This document shows positions 1-9,579 of a DNA stretch of 64,000 bases, in pieces (position 1 is the first letter of the stretch; each line of letters opens with the position of its first letter). The position numbers and the translations under genes were made by a program. The DNA comes from Chryseobacterium sp. G0162 (GTDB lineage Bacteria; Bacteroidota; Bacteroidia; Flavobacteriales; Weeksellaceae). The stretch spans positions 372,001 to 436,000 of the forward strand of contig NZ_CP033922.1 of assembly GCF_003815715.1 (NCBI RefSeq). The letters are read 5' to 3'. Under the pieces are notes generated by a model. The model was not told where the DNA came from and searched no databases. It worked only from the letters and a program-made list of their open reading frames with translations.

Positions 1-1
1 A

Positions 2-2428
2 TCATTTGGATATTTCAGCGTGTTTTCGCAATCAAAGATTATCGTCAGAAGTTCAGGAGATCATTCCCCTGTTTCTGATGCAACTGTTTCCTGCAACAAT
101 AAGCTGCTGGGCAAAACAGATGCAACAGGGACCTTAAACTTCAAAACAAAATGTAAAAAAGTAGAAATTTCAGCCAACGGCTTTCAGGAGGAGGATGCAG
201 TGGTAGACAAAGTGATGGAAGTTTTTCTTTCCAAGGCTGATCCCAATGTCAAAAATATTCAGGCCATCGTTCTGGAAGACAAAAGTGATCCCAGAGCATT
301 GGAAATTCTCAGGAAAGTCAACGAAAACTACAAGCAGAATTCTCCTCAGAGCTTGGATTCCTATTCATATAAATCTTATGAAAAAATTTCCCTGGATCTG
401 GATGAAGACAGCATCAATGCGTATAATGCCTATATTGCCAACCGTATCGATTCGCTAAAAAAACTTCCACAACGCCCTATGAAAGCTGCAGAGAAAAAAG
501 ATTCCCTACAATCTGTGAATCTGATGAAGCTTTTAGGAGAGAGTAAAATTTTTCTGTGGGAAAGAGCTTCCCAGACCCTGTACTCAAAAAAATACGGCGA
601 AAAAATCAATATCCTGGACAATAAGATGGCGGGTATCAAAGATCCTATCTATGAGCTGATGACTTTCCGGTCCAACAGAAACCAGATACCCAAAGAGATT
701 CGTGAAGAAAACAGGAACCTTTACCGTTTCTTTTTAACAGATTCTATAGAAATTGAGGGAAGGCAGAATTACGTCATCCGTTTCCGTCAGGTAGATTACA
801 AACAAACTATAAAGCAGAGGAAGTTCAACGGATATCTGTATGTAGACAAAGAAACCTATGCCCTGAAAAAGATTGAAAGCAACAGTAAAGTCAAAAGTGA
901 AGGTAGTATTACCAGCATCTGGAAGCCCATGGATAACAAATGGTTTCTTGTAAAGGAAAACTATAAGCTGAAAATGACATCCACCATCTTTGATAATGAT
1001 GATAAAGAAGAAAAAAATAAAAGCAAAGAAGAGAAAGAGGCGGATAAAAAGAATACCACAAGGTTTGGAAGTTATGCTTTTGTAACTGCTGATTATTTTG
1101 ATTTCAAAACCCCGATCGAAGAAAAGCCGGAAGATTTCAGGGGCTACACTATCGGCGTAAAAAACTCTGACGGAACCAGCATAGATCAGTACCGTACAGA
1201 GAAACTTACCGCCCGTGAAGCAGCCACCTATACAACAATTGACAGCTTAAGCAGCAAGTATAAGCTGAACCAAAAAGCGAAAGCATTAACCGGTTTGCTG
1301 AAAGGTAAAATAAAGCTGGGAATGGTAGATTTTGACCTTTCTAAAGTAGTCGCCTACAACAAATACGAGCATTTCCGGCTTGGAGCCGGAGCCAAGTTGA
1401 ATGAAAAGTTCAGCAGGTATATTTCCCCGGATGCCTATTTTGCCTATGGTATCTATGATAAGGACTGGAAGTTCGGAGCCGGAGTGGATATCAGTACCAC
1501 TCTGGAAAAAAATTCGTTTTTCAGGGTGGAGTATTTCAATGATGTCATGGCAGCAGGTCGTTTCTCTGAAAACTTATGGAACTTCAGGATGAAAATAATG
1601 AATTCCGGGGTGGCTTTGAATAATGGCGTTTTCTATGGTTACGAAGGTTTTAGAGTGAGCTATGAAAATGATATCACCAATGCACTGACCATTAATGTTT
1701 CGGCAAAAAAAACTCAGGAAGAATCAAAATTTGATTACAATTTTAAAGGCCTTGGAAGTCGGTTTGATATTGCATCGTCTACCATCACCATAAAATATTC
1801 TCCGAATTCAAAGAATATCATGACCCCTACCGGTAAATATACGTATGAGCAGAATCTTCCGGAACTTTATCTGAACTATGAGCAGGGATATAAAGCCCTG
1901 GGCGGCGATTTTAACTTCAGTAGATTTGATGCCCTGTTTGTTCACAACTTCAAAACAAAGCTTGGGGTAACAGGTGTGAGGCTTTACGGAGGTCTGATTA
2001 CCGGTGATGCTCCTGTATGGAAAAACTTTACCCTAAACGGATTGGGTAATGGAAGAGAAGGACTGAATTTCAACCTTACCTCCTATCTTGGTTTTGCCAC
2101 CATGGAAGGCGGAAGGTACTATAATGATAAATTTGTGGGAGCTTACCTTACCCATAGACTGCCATGGTATTTTAAAAGCTTTGGGAAAAATACTTCAAGC
2201 TTCGACCTTATCTACAGAGGAACCATTGGTGATATGAAAAATCCGGAATTTCACCAGTTCGATTTCAAGAAGCTGGACCATTTGTATAATGAAGTGGGTC
2301 TTGAATGGAATAACTTCTTATCATCCCAATTTAATTTAGGATTTTTCTACCGGGTAGGCTATTACAATACTCCAAAGTTCAAAGATAATTTTGCAATCCA
2401 GTTTAAGTTTAAATTGTTAGGATTCTAA
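2..2428 (+). CDS. DUF5686-type outer-membrane protein, 5-prime truncated by window edge
   Basis: The reading frame is open to the window edge, and the first possible start inside the window is a GTG at 20. The residues before it (SFGYFSVFSQ) look like the end of a signal peptide, so the true start lies upstream. After the presumed cleavage site comes a carboxypeptidase-regulatory-like beta-sandwich of about 70 residues. Next is a long lysine-rich middle region with predicted helices, then a C-terminal half of amphipathic beta-strands rich in aromatic residues, ending in KFKLLGF as barrel proteins do. This order is typical of Bacteroidetes DUF5686/carboxypeptidase-like outer-membrane proteins, whose role is not established. 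An envelope-protein gene follows 52 nt downstream on the same strand and may be co-transcribed. Confidence 0.8.
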   Translation, partial: SFGYFSVFSQSKIIVRSSGDHSPVSDATVSCNNKLLGKTDATGTLNFKTKCKKVEISANGFQEEDAVVDKVMEVFLSKADPNVKNIQAIVLEDKSDPRALEILRKVNENYKQNSPQSLDSYSYKSYEKISLDLDEDSINAYNAYIANRIDSLKKLPQRPMKAAEKKDSLQSVNLMKLLGESKIFLWERASQTLYSKKYGEKINILDNKMAGIKDPIYELMTFRSNRNQIPKEIREENRNLYRFFLTDSIEIEGRQNYVIRFRQVDYKQTIKQRKFNGYLYVDKETYALKKIESNSKVKSEGSITSIWKPMDNKWFLVKENYKLKMTSTIFDNDDKEEKNKSKEEKEADKKNTTRFGSYAFVTADYFDFKTPIEEKPEDFRGYTIGVKNSDGTSIDQYRTEKLTAREAATYTTIDSLSSKYKLNQKAKALTGLLKGKIKLGMVDFDLSKVVAYNKYEHFRLGAGAKLNEKFSRYISPDAYFAYGIYDKDWKFGAGVDISTTLEKNSFFRVEYFNDVMAAGRFSENLWNFRMKIMNSGVALNNGVFYGYEGFRVSYENDITNALTINVSAKKTQEESKFDYNFKGLGSRFDIASSTITIKYSPNSKNIMTPTGKYTYEQNLPELYLNYEQGYKALGGDFNFSRFDALFVHNFKTKLGVTGVRLYGGLITGDAPVWKNFTLNGLGNGREGLNFNLTSYLGFATMEGGRYYNDKFVGAYLTHRLPWYFKSFGKNTSSFDLIYRGTIGDMKNPEFHQFDFKKLDHLYNEVGLEWNNFLSSQFNLGFFYRVGYYNTPKFKDNFAIQFKFKLLGF

Positions 2429-2480
2429 ACACAGGACTGACAACCTTATTTTTCTATTCATCTTTATCAAAAAAACAAAC

Positions 2481-4967
2481 ATGAAAAAAAACTCAGGCCA
2501 GTCAAAATTTCAGAAAAGAAAAAAAACCGCACTGATTGTACTGGGAATAGTGGTCGTTATAGCCCTTATTTTCCCATTTTTGCTGAACCTTTATCTTAAA
2601 CACAAATTACCTGACCTCATCAATGAGAAAACCCCATATCAGATAACCCTTAAGGATTTTGATATGAATCTCTTCAAGGGCGATATTTCGGCCCATACCA
2701 TAACTATAAAAACCAAACCGACCCATGATTCTACCGTGGCCAGGATATCTGGAAATATTAAAAGTCTTCAGGTTGAAAACTTCGGGATATGGAAAGCTAT
2801 TTTCAATAAATCCTACAAAGTAAATACCGTTAAACTTATTGACCCGAACATTCAGATGGCTCTCGGCAAGTCTAAAAATAAAAAAGATTCAGCACAGAAG
2901 AAGGTAGACTTCGGTATTGAAAATATCCTCATAAACAATGGTAATATTTCCGTAAAACAAAGTGATAAGAAAGATCTTTTTACCGGTAAAAACATCAATA
3001 TCAAGCTTACGGATATCCGCCAGAGCCAGGATGTTTCCAAAATACCTGTAGTCTTTAAAGATTTTAAGATCGATGCCCATGATGTGCTAATCACTGTCAA
3101 TGATTTTTATACCATTTCTGCAGGTAAGATCGATGCGAAAAACAAGCAGCTGAATATTTCGGCGTTTCACCTGAAGCCTGTGGAAAGTCCTGCCTTGTAT
3201 AATGCTAAAAATGTATTCGATCTGAAAGTAAGCCAGCTTTCCGCTGAGAACTTCATTATTGACCAGGACTCCCTCATCATTGATAAAACCAGGTTTGTCC
3301 AACCTCAGCTGACCGTCACCTCTACCGATAAAAAGACAGTAAAAAAAAACCCGAAAGAAGTCAATCTGAAAATCGGAATCAAAGACCTGGATCTACAGAA
3401 GGGTTCTGTGCTGATACAGCAGCAGGATAAAACAAAAACAGCTTCCATAGAGAACTTCCACGTGAACCTCAAAGATATTGTCTTTGATAAAAATACGGTG
3501 AAAGAGAAAGTACCTTTTGCATTTTCTACCCACAATGTTGAGCTTGAGGATATTTATTTCAAGGTAGACCCTTTACAGGCGGTAAGCGTTAAAAACATCC
3601 GTTCTGACAATGCTGATATTTTCATTAATAATGCACAGTTCCAGGCAATTGGAATCAGCAGTACAAAAGATGTTTTCAACATTAAAACAGAGAAAATTGA
3701 GATCCTTAACAATACTTCAAAATTTGCAGGGCAGCAACTGCAGCTTAAGCTGGATGCCATCAATGTATATGCTCCCGATATCCAGATCATTGCCGCCGCT
3801 CAAAAGAAGAAAACTGCTTCTAAAAAACAAGGTCCTACCCCTAACCTGACCTTACATCTCGGAGCACTGAATGTAATTAACGGAACGTTCAGTCAAAAAC
3901 AGCAGGGCATTCAGAAAATGAAGGTTGGAAATTTTAATATCAACCTGAATACTATTACCACAAACAAAGACATCCTGAAAGAGACGATTCCTTTTCATAG
4001 TGAAAATCACCTGATCACTGCCAAAGCCATTGATATGGATGCCGGAAAATATTACCGGCTGAAAGCAGATCATATAAAAAACTCAGGCAAGAAAACCAAT
4101 ATCGGTAATTTTGCTTTTCTTCCCAAATACTCAAGAAAGCAGTTCAACAGGATGATTGCTGTAGAGGAAGATCTTTATACAATCAAAGCGAAGTCAATCA
4201 ACATAACGGATAAAAACTCGGTAATAGGCGGAAAAACAAGTATAGACCTGGATCATATTGTTCTGGACGGGATAGACTGTAATATTTATCACGATCTTGC
4301 GCCACCCGATGATAACAGTGCCCGTTATATGTTCAGCAAAAAACTCCGTGACGTCAAATTCCCGCTGTATATAAGACAGGTAGATATTAAAAATTCAAAG
4401 CTGGCCTATGAAGAAATTGCGGAGAAAGCACAGATTCCCGGGAAAATCACGTTTGAGCAATTTAACGCAAAAATCTCTAACGTAAACAGCGCCAAAATGA
4501 AAGGAAAGCCTACCATTGTGAAAGTAGACACTGACTTTAAATTCTTTGGAGATGCTCCTACAGACGTCCACTGGCAGTTTGATGTGGCCAATAGAAATGA
4601 TGATTATACCATCAACGGAACCATCAAAGATCTTTCGGTAGATAACGCCAATCTCTTTGTAAGGCCTTACCTGAATGTAACACTTGACGGGAAAATTCAT
4701 TACCTGAAATTTGATTATAAAGGAAACAGCAGTAAAATAGGAGGAAATTTTTATTTTAAATATACTGATATGCATGTTAACTTCATGAATAAGAATACAG
4801 GAAAAGAGAGAAAGCTGCTGACCGCCATCGCCAATATCTTTGTGAAAAACGATTCCAAAGGGGAGCCGGATCATGTGGAAGTAGAAAAAGAGCGTGACCC
4901 GAACAGAAGTTTTTTCAACACCTTATGGCAGGGTATTATGGAAGGGCTTAAGAAATATCTGATTTAA
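2481..4967 (+). CDS. AsmA/DUF748-like envelope protein with one N-terminal membrane anchor
   Basis: The 828-residue product starts with a basic cytoplasmic tail, then one membrane helix at about residues 19-40. The rest is a long periplasmic region of repeating beta-strand pairs with motifs such as ISAHTITIK, VENFGI and INNGNISVKQ. That layout matches AsmA-like/DUF748 proteins, elongated beta-groove proteins thought to span the periplasm and carry lipids between membranes. Function here is inferred from architecture only. It lies directly behind the DUF5686 gene and the two may form an operon. No catalytic motif was seen. The ATG at 2481 is preceded by an A-rich leader and no strong Shine-Dalgarno site, as is usual in Bacteroidetes. 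Confidence 0.65.
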   Translation: MKKNSGQSKFQKRKKTALIVLGIVVVIALIFPFLLNLYLKHKLPDLINEKTPYQITLKDFDMNLFKGDISAHTITIKTKPTHDSTVARISGNIKSLQVENFGIWKAIFNKSYKVNTVKLIDPNIQMALGKSKNKKDSAQKKVDFGIENILINNGNISVKQSDKKDLFTGKNINIKLTDIRQSQDVSKIPVVFKDFKIDAHDVLITVNDFYTISAGKIDAKNKQLNISAFHLKPVESPALYNAKNVFDLKVSQLSAENFIIDQDSLIIDKTRFVQPQLTVTSTDKKTVKKNPKEVNLKIGIKDLDLQKGSVLIQQQDKTKTASIENFHVNLKDIVFDKNTVKEKVPFAFSTHNVELEDIYFKVDPLQAVSVKNIRSDNADIFINNAQFQAIGISSTKDVFNIKTEKIEILNNTSKFAGQQLQLKLDAINVYAPDIQIIAAAQKKKTASKKQGPTPNLTLHLGALNVINGTFSQKQQGIQKMKVGNFNINLNTITTNKDILKETIPFHSENHLITAKAIDMDAGKYYRLKADHIKNSGKKTNIGNFAFLPKYSRKQFNRMIAVEEDLYTIKAKSINITDKNSVIGGKTSIDLDHIVLDGIDCNIYHDLAPPDDNSARYMFSKKLRDVKFPLYIRQVDIKNSKLAYEEIAEKAQIPGKITFEQFNAKISNVNSAKMKGKPTIVKVDTDFKFFGDAPTDVHWQFDVANRNDDYTINGTIKDLSVDNANLFVRPYLNVTLDGKIHYLKFDYKGNSSKIGGNFYFKYTDMHVNFMNKNTGKERKLLTAIANIFVKNDSKGEPDHVEVEKERDPNRSFFNTLWQGIMEGLKKYLI

Positions 4968-5097
4968 TGTAATTAGGAGTTTATTTTAGAAGTATATCAT
5001 TTCCTAATTTATCACATCAGAATTGTTCATTCTTATTTCACTCAACAATACAATATTGATAATTTCATAAACAATTAAAAATGTGTTTATTAAAAAT

Positions 5098-5125
5098 AAA
5101 ATCAATATATTAGATTATTGATTTT
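5098..5125. repeat. AT-rich inverted repeat upstream of the glycine-zipper lipoprotein
   Basis: AAAATCAATA at 5098-5107 and TATTGATTTT at 5116-5125 are perfect 10-bp arms around an 8-nt loop. It sits about 50 nt before the lipoprotein gene. There is no T-run after it on the plus strand, so it is more likely an operator or an RNA leader hairpin than a terminator. An 8-bp pair of arms, AATTAGGA at 4971-4978 and TCCTAATT at 5002-5009, lies just behind the preceding gene. Confidence 0.35.
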
Positions 5126-5175
5126 AATAAAGATCAAATAATAAAAAACTTAATAACACCTAAATTCTAAAAACC

Positions 5176-6033
5176 ATGAGAAAACTTTTAAAACTTTCGG
5201 TAGCCCTAACCTTATTTTTTTCTATTAATGCCTGTCAAGAGGATCAGGAGTCAAAGATTTCTAAAAACGAAATCCCAGCCGTTGCAGTAACCAATAAATT
5301 TGGTGTTTCTGCTGATTTTGCGCTAAACCCTTATGATAATGCAGGTAAAGTTCATAATGAGATCCTTCAAAAAGTAGTAGAAAAATGGGATGAAAATTTG
5401 ACAACGGATGATTATATTAACATTTCCAGAGAGGAATTTTTCAAGTTGTATCCTGGGGAGAATCCAGAGATATTCTTCCCCAACATAAAAATTAAAAGCA
5501 TTTTGGAGGATTCGGACAATAATTATGCTACTGTTCTTAATAATCCAAACCTTAGCCCAGTGGTAAGAAATCAGATGTCCATTTTTATAAAATTACTAAT
5601 AGATTTTGAAGCAACCAACAATAATGATTATGCCGCTTTAAAAGAAACAATAATCTCTTTTGAAACCTCAATTATCAATAACAGTGCGATTAATGATAAA
5701 GATAAAGCAAGTATTTTATCCGTAACTTCTATTGGCAGACACTCTGCCTATTTTTGGAATACTATCTATTTGGATGCTTTAGCTAATGGCTATTCACCAT
5801 CAAGTATCATCGCAAAAAAACCTTGGTGGAAATGGGTAGCAGTAGGTCTGGCTGATGTTGCAGGTGGAATATCGGGCGGTGCAGCAGCAGGAGCTGTATC
5901 GGGCGGTGTAGTTCTTATAGGGGGTGCAATAGCCGGTGCAGTTGGAGCAAGTGCTGGTGCATCATCATTAGTAGATTGGATCAGTCCACCTAAAGAAGCA
6001 TCCCGTCAATACACTATGACGATCACCCATTAA
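5176..6033 (+). CDS. Lipoprotein with a C-terminal glycine-zipper membrane segment
   Basis: The 285-residue product begins with a lipoprotein signal peptide and lipobox (SINAC, Cys20). A polar, helix-forming region of about 190 residues follows, rich in Asn and Asp. Near residues 220-265 a WWKW motif leads into a long Gly/Ala run with GGISGG, GGAIAGAVG and similar small-xxx-small spacing. This resembles the glycine zippers of pore-forming or membrane-inserting proteins and bacteriocin precursors. I do not recognise the family. The gene stands alone between an envelope operon and a tRNA-fragment scar, which suggests acquired or variable DNA. A toxin or membrane-perturbing role is speculation. 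Confidence 0.7.
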   Translation: MRKLLKLSVALTLFFSINACQEDQESKISKNEIPAVAVTNKFGVSADFALNPYDNAGKVHNEILQKVVEKWDENLTTDDYINISREEFFKLYPGENPEIFFPNIKIKSILEDSDNNYATVLNNPNLSPVVRNQMSIFIKLLIDFEATNNNDYAALKETIISFETSIINNSAINDKDKASILSVTSIGRHSAYFWNTIYLDALANGYSPSSIIAKKPWWKWVAVGLADVAGGISGGAAAGAVSGGVVLIGGAIAGAVGASAGASSLVDWISPPKEASRQYTMTITH

Positions 6034-6186
6034 TGAACATTCCGGCTTTTCCTTAAAAGCTAAAACATTCTTTGAATCTTTGATTACGATTTTTAAGAAT
6101 AAATATCAATGGATTTGTGGCTGATTCGTGACTATTTTGAAATTAAGCTTAATAAGCAGGTTTTCTTTCGGATGCTTATATTAAAA

Positions 6187-6210
6187 GGTTCGAATCCCTC
6201 ATTCTCCGCA
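6187..6210 (+). other. 3-prime fragment of a tRNA (tRNA-Ser-like), probable attachment-site scar
   Basis: GGTTCGAATCCCTC followed by ATTCTCCGCA reads as the T-loop, 3-prime half of the T-stem, acceptor strand, discriminator G and CA of a tRNA whose 5-prime acceptor would be GGAGAAT, as in tRNA-Ser. No GGAGAAT or anticodon arm lies in the preceding 200 nt, and the 5-prime T-stem is degenerate (AAAGG against CCCTC). So this is a fragment, not a functional tRNA. Such 3-prime ends are what integrases leave when an element enters a tRNA gene. Confidence 0.65.
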
Positions 6211-6215
6211 GAAAT

Positions 6216-6256
6216 AAATAAAGCCACTGTATCCCAGCGGCTTTATTTGTTTTTTT
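6216..6256 (+). terminator. Rho-independent terminator behind the tRNA fragment
   Basis: AAATAAAGCC at 6216-6225 pairs with GGCTTTATTT at 6239-6248, with a smaller CTG/CAG inner stem, followed by a T-run. It probably belonged to the tRNA whose 3-prime end lies just upstream, and it would also stop transcription of the lipoprotein gene. Read on the minus strand it is partly symmetrical and could serve the convergent SMP-30-like gene. Confidence 0.75.
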
Positions 6257-6264
6257 ATTATTAT

Positions 6265-7347
6265 TTAATTTCCAAGATCAAAGCTTGATATAGTATGAAA
6301 GGCATCTATTTCTGTATTTTTTTCACCTTGAAAAGTATCATAATTAACGACTAATAATTTTCCTTTATAGATAATAGTTTCACAAGGATTATCCAGTTTT
6401 CCATCAGAACCGTCAGCATTGTCGTTTTTCCAAAGTAAAGAAATTGTATTGGTATCTAAGTTCAGTTGATATACGCTGTTATCATCATAATTGGCAATAA
6501 AAATTGAATTCCTTTTTTCATCATAAAAAAATCCATCACAGCATCTTAACTGATCTGAGTCAAAAACTATTTTATTCGATACTACTTTTCCGTTCTTGTC
6601 AAATTCCAGTTTATTAATAACACCATCTCCAAAATTTCCTGCGTACAGATTTCCTTTCTTATCAAAAGCAATCCCATCAATTCCTATCGTTTTTTTAGTA
6701 ACTTCTGGTTTTAAAGTAAAAGTTGCAATAATGTAATTTTTCTTGTTAGCTGAATCTAAAATGATATTTTTAGCATTTAATTGCTTCAATGAGAAACTGT
6801 AAATTCCGCTTTCTCTTCTGTTTTCAAATAAAGCATCTGTAATATAGACCCTGTCCTTATACCATCTTACAGCTTCTCCAAAATTAAATCCTTCAACCAA
6901 AACTTCGGCCTTTAAAGGTTTTCCGTCTTTTACAATAACTCTAATCAATCTTGAAAAATTTTCTTTTCCAGTAAAAAACTGATTATCCATTAGATATAAA
7001 TTTCCATCGGGACCAAATTCCATTCCCATTGGATGTACTTTTTTAGTAATAGGATGCAATGGGAGCCGGTCAAACCAAGTTACGGGTTTATCATTTTCAT
7101 CAAAAGTTAGAATCTTGCTGCCATATTTATCAAATGAAATGGGGTTTGTGATCGATAAAAATAAATTTCCTTTTTTATCTAAAGCCATTCCGTCGGGCGT
7201 TTGGCAGGTTTCTCCCAGATCAGCAAACAGAGTTGGCTGTATGAGTTTAGAAGTTTCGCTGTATATTATTTCTTGTTTGCTCACTTGTGAAAACAAGTTT
7301 AAACTATTCATTAGAATTAGAATCAGAATACTAAGTACTTTTTTCAT
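6265..7347 (-). CDS. Secreted SMP-30/gluconolactonase-like beta-propeller protein
   Basis: The 360-residue product has a signal peptide (MKKVLSILILILMNSLNLFSQ), then repeated propeller blades with motifs such as TPDGMALDKKGNLFLS, MGMEFGPDGNLYLMD and GIDGIAFDKKGNLYAGN. These are typical of SMP-30/gluconolactonase/LRE-like and NHL-type propellers. Family members hydrolyse lactones or simply bind ligands. The substrate cannot be read here, and the metal-binding Glu/Asn/Asp set was not assigned. It is transcribed away from the sensor kinase gene at 7603, with 255 nt between the starts. A periplasmic or secreted location follows from the signal peptide. Confidence 0.75.
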   Translation of the reverse strand: MKKVLSILILILMNSLNLFSQVSKQEIIYSETSKLIQPTLFADLGETCQTPDGMALDKKGNLFLSITNPISFDKYGSKILTFDENDKPVTWFDRLPLHPITKKVHPMGMEFGPDGNLYLMDNQFFTGKENFSRLIRVIVKDGKPLKAEVLVEGFNFGEAVRWYKDRVYITDALFENRRESGIYSFSLKQLNAKNIILDSANKKNYIIATFTLKPEVTKKTIGIDGIAFDKKGNLYAGNFGDGVINKLEFDKNGKVVSNKIVFDSDQLRCCDGFFYDEKRNSIFIANYDDNSVYQLNLDTNTISLLWKNDNADGSDGKLDNPCETIIYKGKLLVVNYDTFQGEKNTEIDAFHTISSFDLGN

Positions 7348-7602
7348 TTCTTTTTAAATTGGGTTTTCATTTACGGATATTAGGTTGATTATATCGTTAC
7401 TTTAAGCAAATATAGCAGCGTCATTATGGTCCCATTTTATGCGCAGATGAAGAACCCGTTTACGCATTCAAATAAGAGATCTTTACATTTTACCGAATTC
7501 ATATGCTGAAATATAGTTTTTAGAAGCTAAAACGTACTATTCATATTAATTAATGAACTTTATTCCTATATTTTGTTACTTTGTTGCCGATTAAAATAGA
7601 AT

Positions 7603-8673
7603 ATGAGCTTTATCAACAGAATTGGCTTAAAAAGAATAGCCCTCCATTGTCTATACTGGATTTTATTTTTGCTGTTTTTCTTTTCAAACAAATCTGACCA
7701 TGAAGATTCTTATGAATTCATTTTTATTTATTCCTGTAAAATTTTAGCACAAGCCGCCGCCGCTTATGGCTTAATCTATTGGATTATCCCGGAAACATTA
7801 AACAAAAAAAAATATTTACTTTTTATAATTTTTGCCTTAGGCTGGATTTATATTGTATTTGCTTTTTTAATGATTTTAAAGTTTTATTATCTCGAACCCC
7901 AATTTCCAACTTTCTTCCATGATTGGCCCGGACATACAATGACGGTTATTGAACGTCTTACCTCAGGCAGTCTGATGATAAGGGAGGTTTCTTTTATCAC
8001 CTATCCTGTTATTATTTTAGGGTTTATTAGCTTTAATCGCAAACAACAGAGACTTTTAAAATTAGAAGAAGAAAAAAAATCAATCGAATTAAAGGTGTTG
8101 AAAAATCAGCTGAATCCTCATTTCCTGTTCAATACTTTAAATAATCTATATGCTTTAACCCTAAAAAAAGATGATAGAGCGCCTGAAATAATCGCTAAGC
8201 TATCTGAGATCCTAGACTTTGTTTTATACCGCTGCAATGAAGATTATGTTTCTATTGAAAAAGAAATAGCGTTGATTGAAAATTATATTGCTTTAGAAAA
8301 ACTACGGTATAGTGAAAACAGATTGGATATTTTATTTACAAAAGATATCCAGGAAAGCAATACAATTTCACCTTTGATTCTATTGACATTTATCGAAAAT
8401 GCTTTTAAACATGGCGTCATTAATGAAACTGAAAAAGCAACCATCAGATTGAATTTAGAAAGCAAGAAAGAACACATTATTTTTAGTATTGAGAACACAA
8501 AGCCTCAAAATGAATTGGCTCAAATGACAAACAAATCTAAAATCGGCTTAGAAAACGTCCAGAAACAATTGGATTTATTATATCCCAAAAGACATCAGCT
8601 AGAAATTGAAGAAACCCAGCTATTTTATAAAGTCAACCTTTGTTTGAAAAATCAAAACAGGAAAGAACTTTGA
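7603..8673 (+). CDS. LytS-type sensor histidine kinase (His_kinase family)
   Basis: The 356-residue protein has four hydrophobic segments in the first 150 residues, then a short coiled linker rich in Lys and Glu. The H-box LKNQLNPHFLFNTL follows, with the phospho-accepting His at residue 173. After it come an N-box (TFIENAFKHG) and a GLENVQKQL segment of the ATPase domain. This is the LytS/YpdA class that works with LytTR response regulators. One such regulator follows 66 nt downstream, so the two form a two-component system. No extracellular sensor domain is present, which suggests sensing within or at the membrane. The ligand is unknown. Confidence 0.92.
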   Translation: MSFINRIGLKRIALHCLYWILFLLFFFSNKSDHEDSYEFIFIYSCKILAQAAAAYGLIYWIIPETLNKKKYLLFIIFALGWIYIVFAFLMILKFYYLEPQFPTFFHDWPGHTMTVIERLTSGSLMIREVSFITYPVIILGFISFNRKQQRLLKLEEEKKSIELKVLKNQLNPHFLFNTLNNLYALTLKKDDRAPEIIAKLSEILDFVLYRCNEDYVSIEKEIALIENYIALEKLRYSENRLDILFTKDIQESNTISPLILLTFIENAFKHGVINETEKATIRLNLESKKEHIIFSIENTKPQNELAQMTNKSKIGLENVQKQLDLLYPKRHQLEIEETQLFYKVNLCLKNQNRKEL

Positions 8674-8739
8674 CAAGGCAGCCAACAGACCGTTCAAAAC
8701 CATTAAATTAGCTTTTAAATTCCAAAATATTTATCTCAA

Positions 8740-9444
8740 ATGAAACACAGGTGTATTATTGTTGACGACGAACCTTTTGCAAGAGAATTAATTGCTTCTC
8801 ATTTGGCCAACTTCGAAAATTTTGAGGTAATAGATTCTTTTGAAAATGCATTAAAAGCCTATTCTTTTTTAGAGTATCATTCCGTTGACCTCATCTTTTT
8901 GGATATTGAAATGCCTCTAATGAAAGGAAATGATTTTTTGAAAAAACTAAAAAATCCACCTAAAGTAATTCTTACAACTGCTTACAGAGAATATGCGGTT
9001 GAAGGCTATGAACTTAATGTGATCGATTATCTTTTGAAGCCCATTACTTTTGACCGTTTTTTTGTTTCAATAGAAAAATTTAAGCAGGTTCAAACTCCCA
9101 GGAAAGAAAGTTTTCCAGCGTCTGAAAATCATATTTTCATAACAAGTGGCAGCAAAAATATTAAAATTATCTTTGATGAAATTTTGTATATCGAAAGCCT
9201 GAAAGATTACATCACTATTCATTTGGAAAATGGAAAATCACATCATGTAAAACAGAATATTTCGGTTTTTGAAAAATTACTGAATTCTGAATTTATTCGA
9301 GTTCATCGTTCTTTTATTATTCAGACAAAAAAAATAACCGCTTATACTAAAAACGAAATTGAAATAAACTCCGTCGAAATTCCCATTGGAATTAGCTACA
9401 AGGAAAACTGGCTGAATTATTTGGAAACATTTCTTCTAAAATAG
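8740..9444 (+). CDS. LytTR-family response regulator
   Basis: The 234-residue protein has an N-terminal receiver domain with the acidic pair DD at residues 9-10, the phospho-acceptor Asp55 in LIFLDIEMP, and the conserved Lys in DYLLKPI. The C-terminal LytTR DNA-binding domain spans about residues 130-230 (GSKNIKIIFDEILYIES, FIRVHRSFII). It pairs with the LytS-type kinase immediately upstream. LytTR regulators usually bind paired direct repeats near promoters. No such site was assigned in this window, so its targets are unknown; the divergent SMP-30-like gene is one candidate. Confidence 0.93.
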   Translation: MKHRCIIVDDEPFARELIASHLANFENFEVIDSFENALKAYSFLEYHSVDLIFLDIEMPLMKGNDFLKKLKNPPKVILTTAYREYAVEGYELNVIDYLLKPITFDRFFVSIEKFKQVQTPRKESFPASENHIFITSGSKNIKIIFDEILYIESLKDYITIHLENGKSHHVKQNISVFEKLLNSEFIRVHRSFIIQTKKITAYTKNEIEINSVEIPIGISYKENWLNYLETFLLK

Positions 9445-9530
9445 TAAAAATCCGAATCTTATTATTATTTAAAACCCGGTTTTTTGTGATTAAGTATTCG
9501 CCTCAGATCCCTCCCAGCCTACAGAAACGA

Positions 9531-9568
9531 GCAAAAACCTACTGAATATCAATAGGTCTTGCTTTTCT
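9531..9568 (+). terminator. Probable terminator of the two-component operon
   Basis: GCAAAAACCTA at 9531-9541 pairs with TAGGTCTTGC at 9553-9562, with a small internal mismatch, followed by TTTTC. It lies between two convergent genes and is a moderate rather than strong hairpin. Confidence 0.45.
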
Positions 9569-9579
9569 TGTAAGATGAT

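Noticed and set aside
4395..4874. 159-codon frame antisense to the AsmA-like gene
   Set aside because: Shadow frame with no signal or domain features.
6100..6210. A complete tRNA gene ending at 6210
   Set aside because: Only the T-loop to 3-prime end is present; no 5-prime acceptor strand or anticodon arm upstream and the 5-prime T-stem does not pair.
9468..9486. AAAACC-C-GGTTTTTT as a terminator
   Set aside because: Loop of one base is not possible; the hairpin at 9531-9562 is a better candidate.
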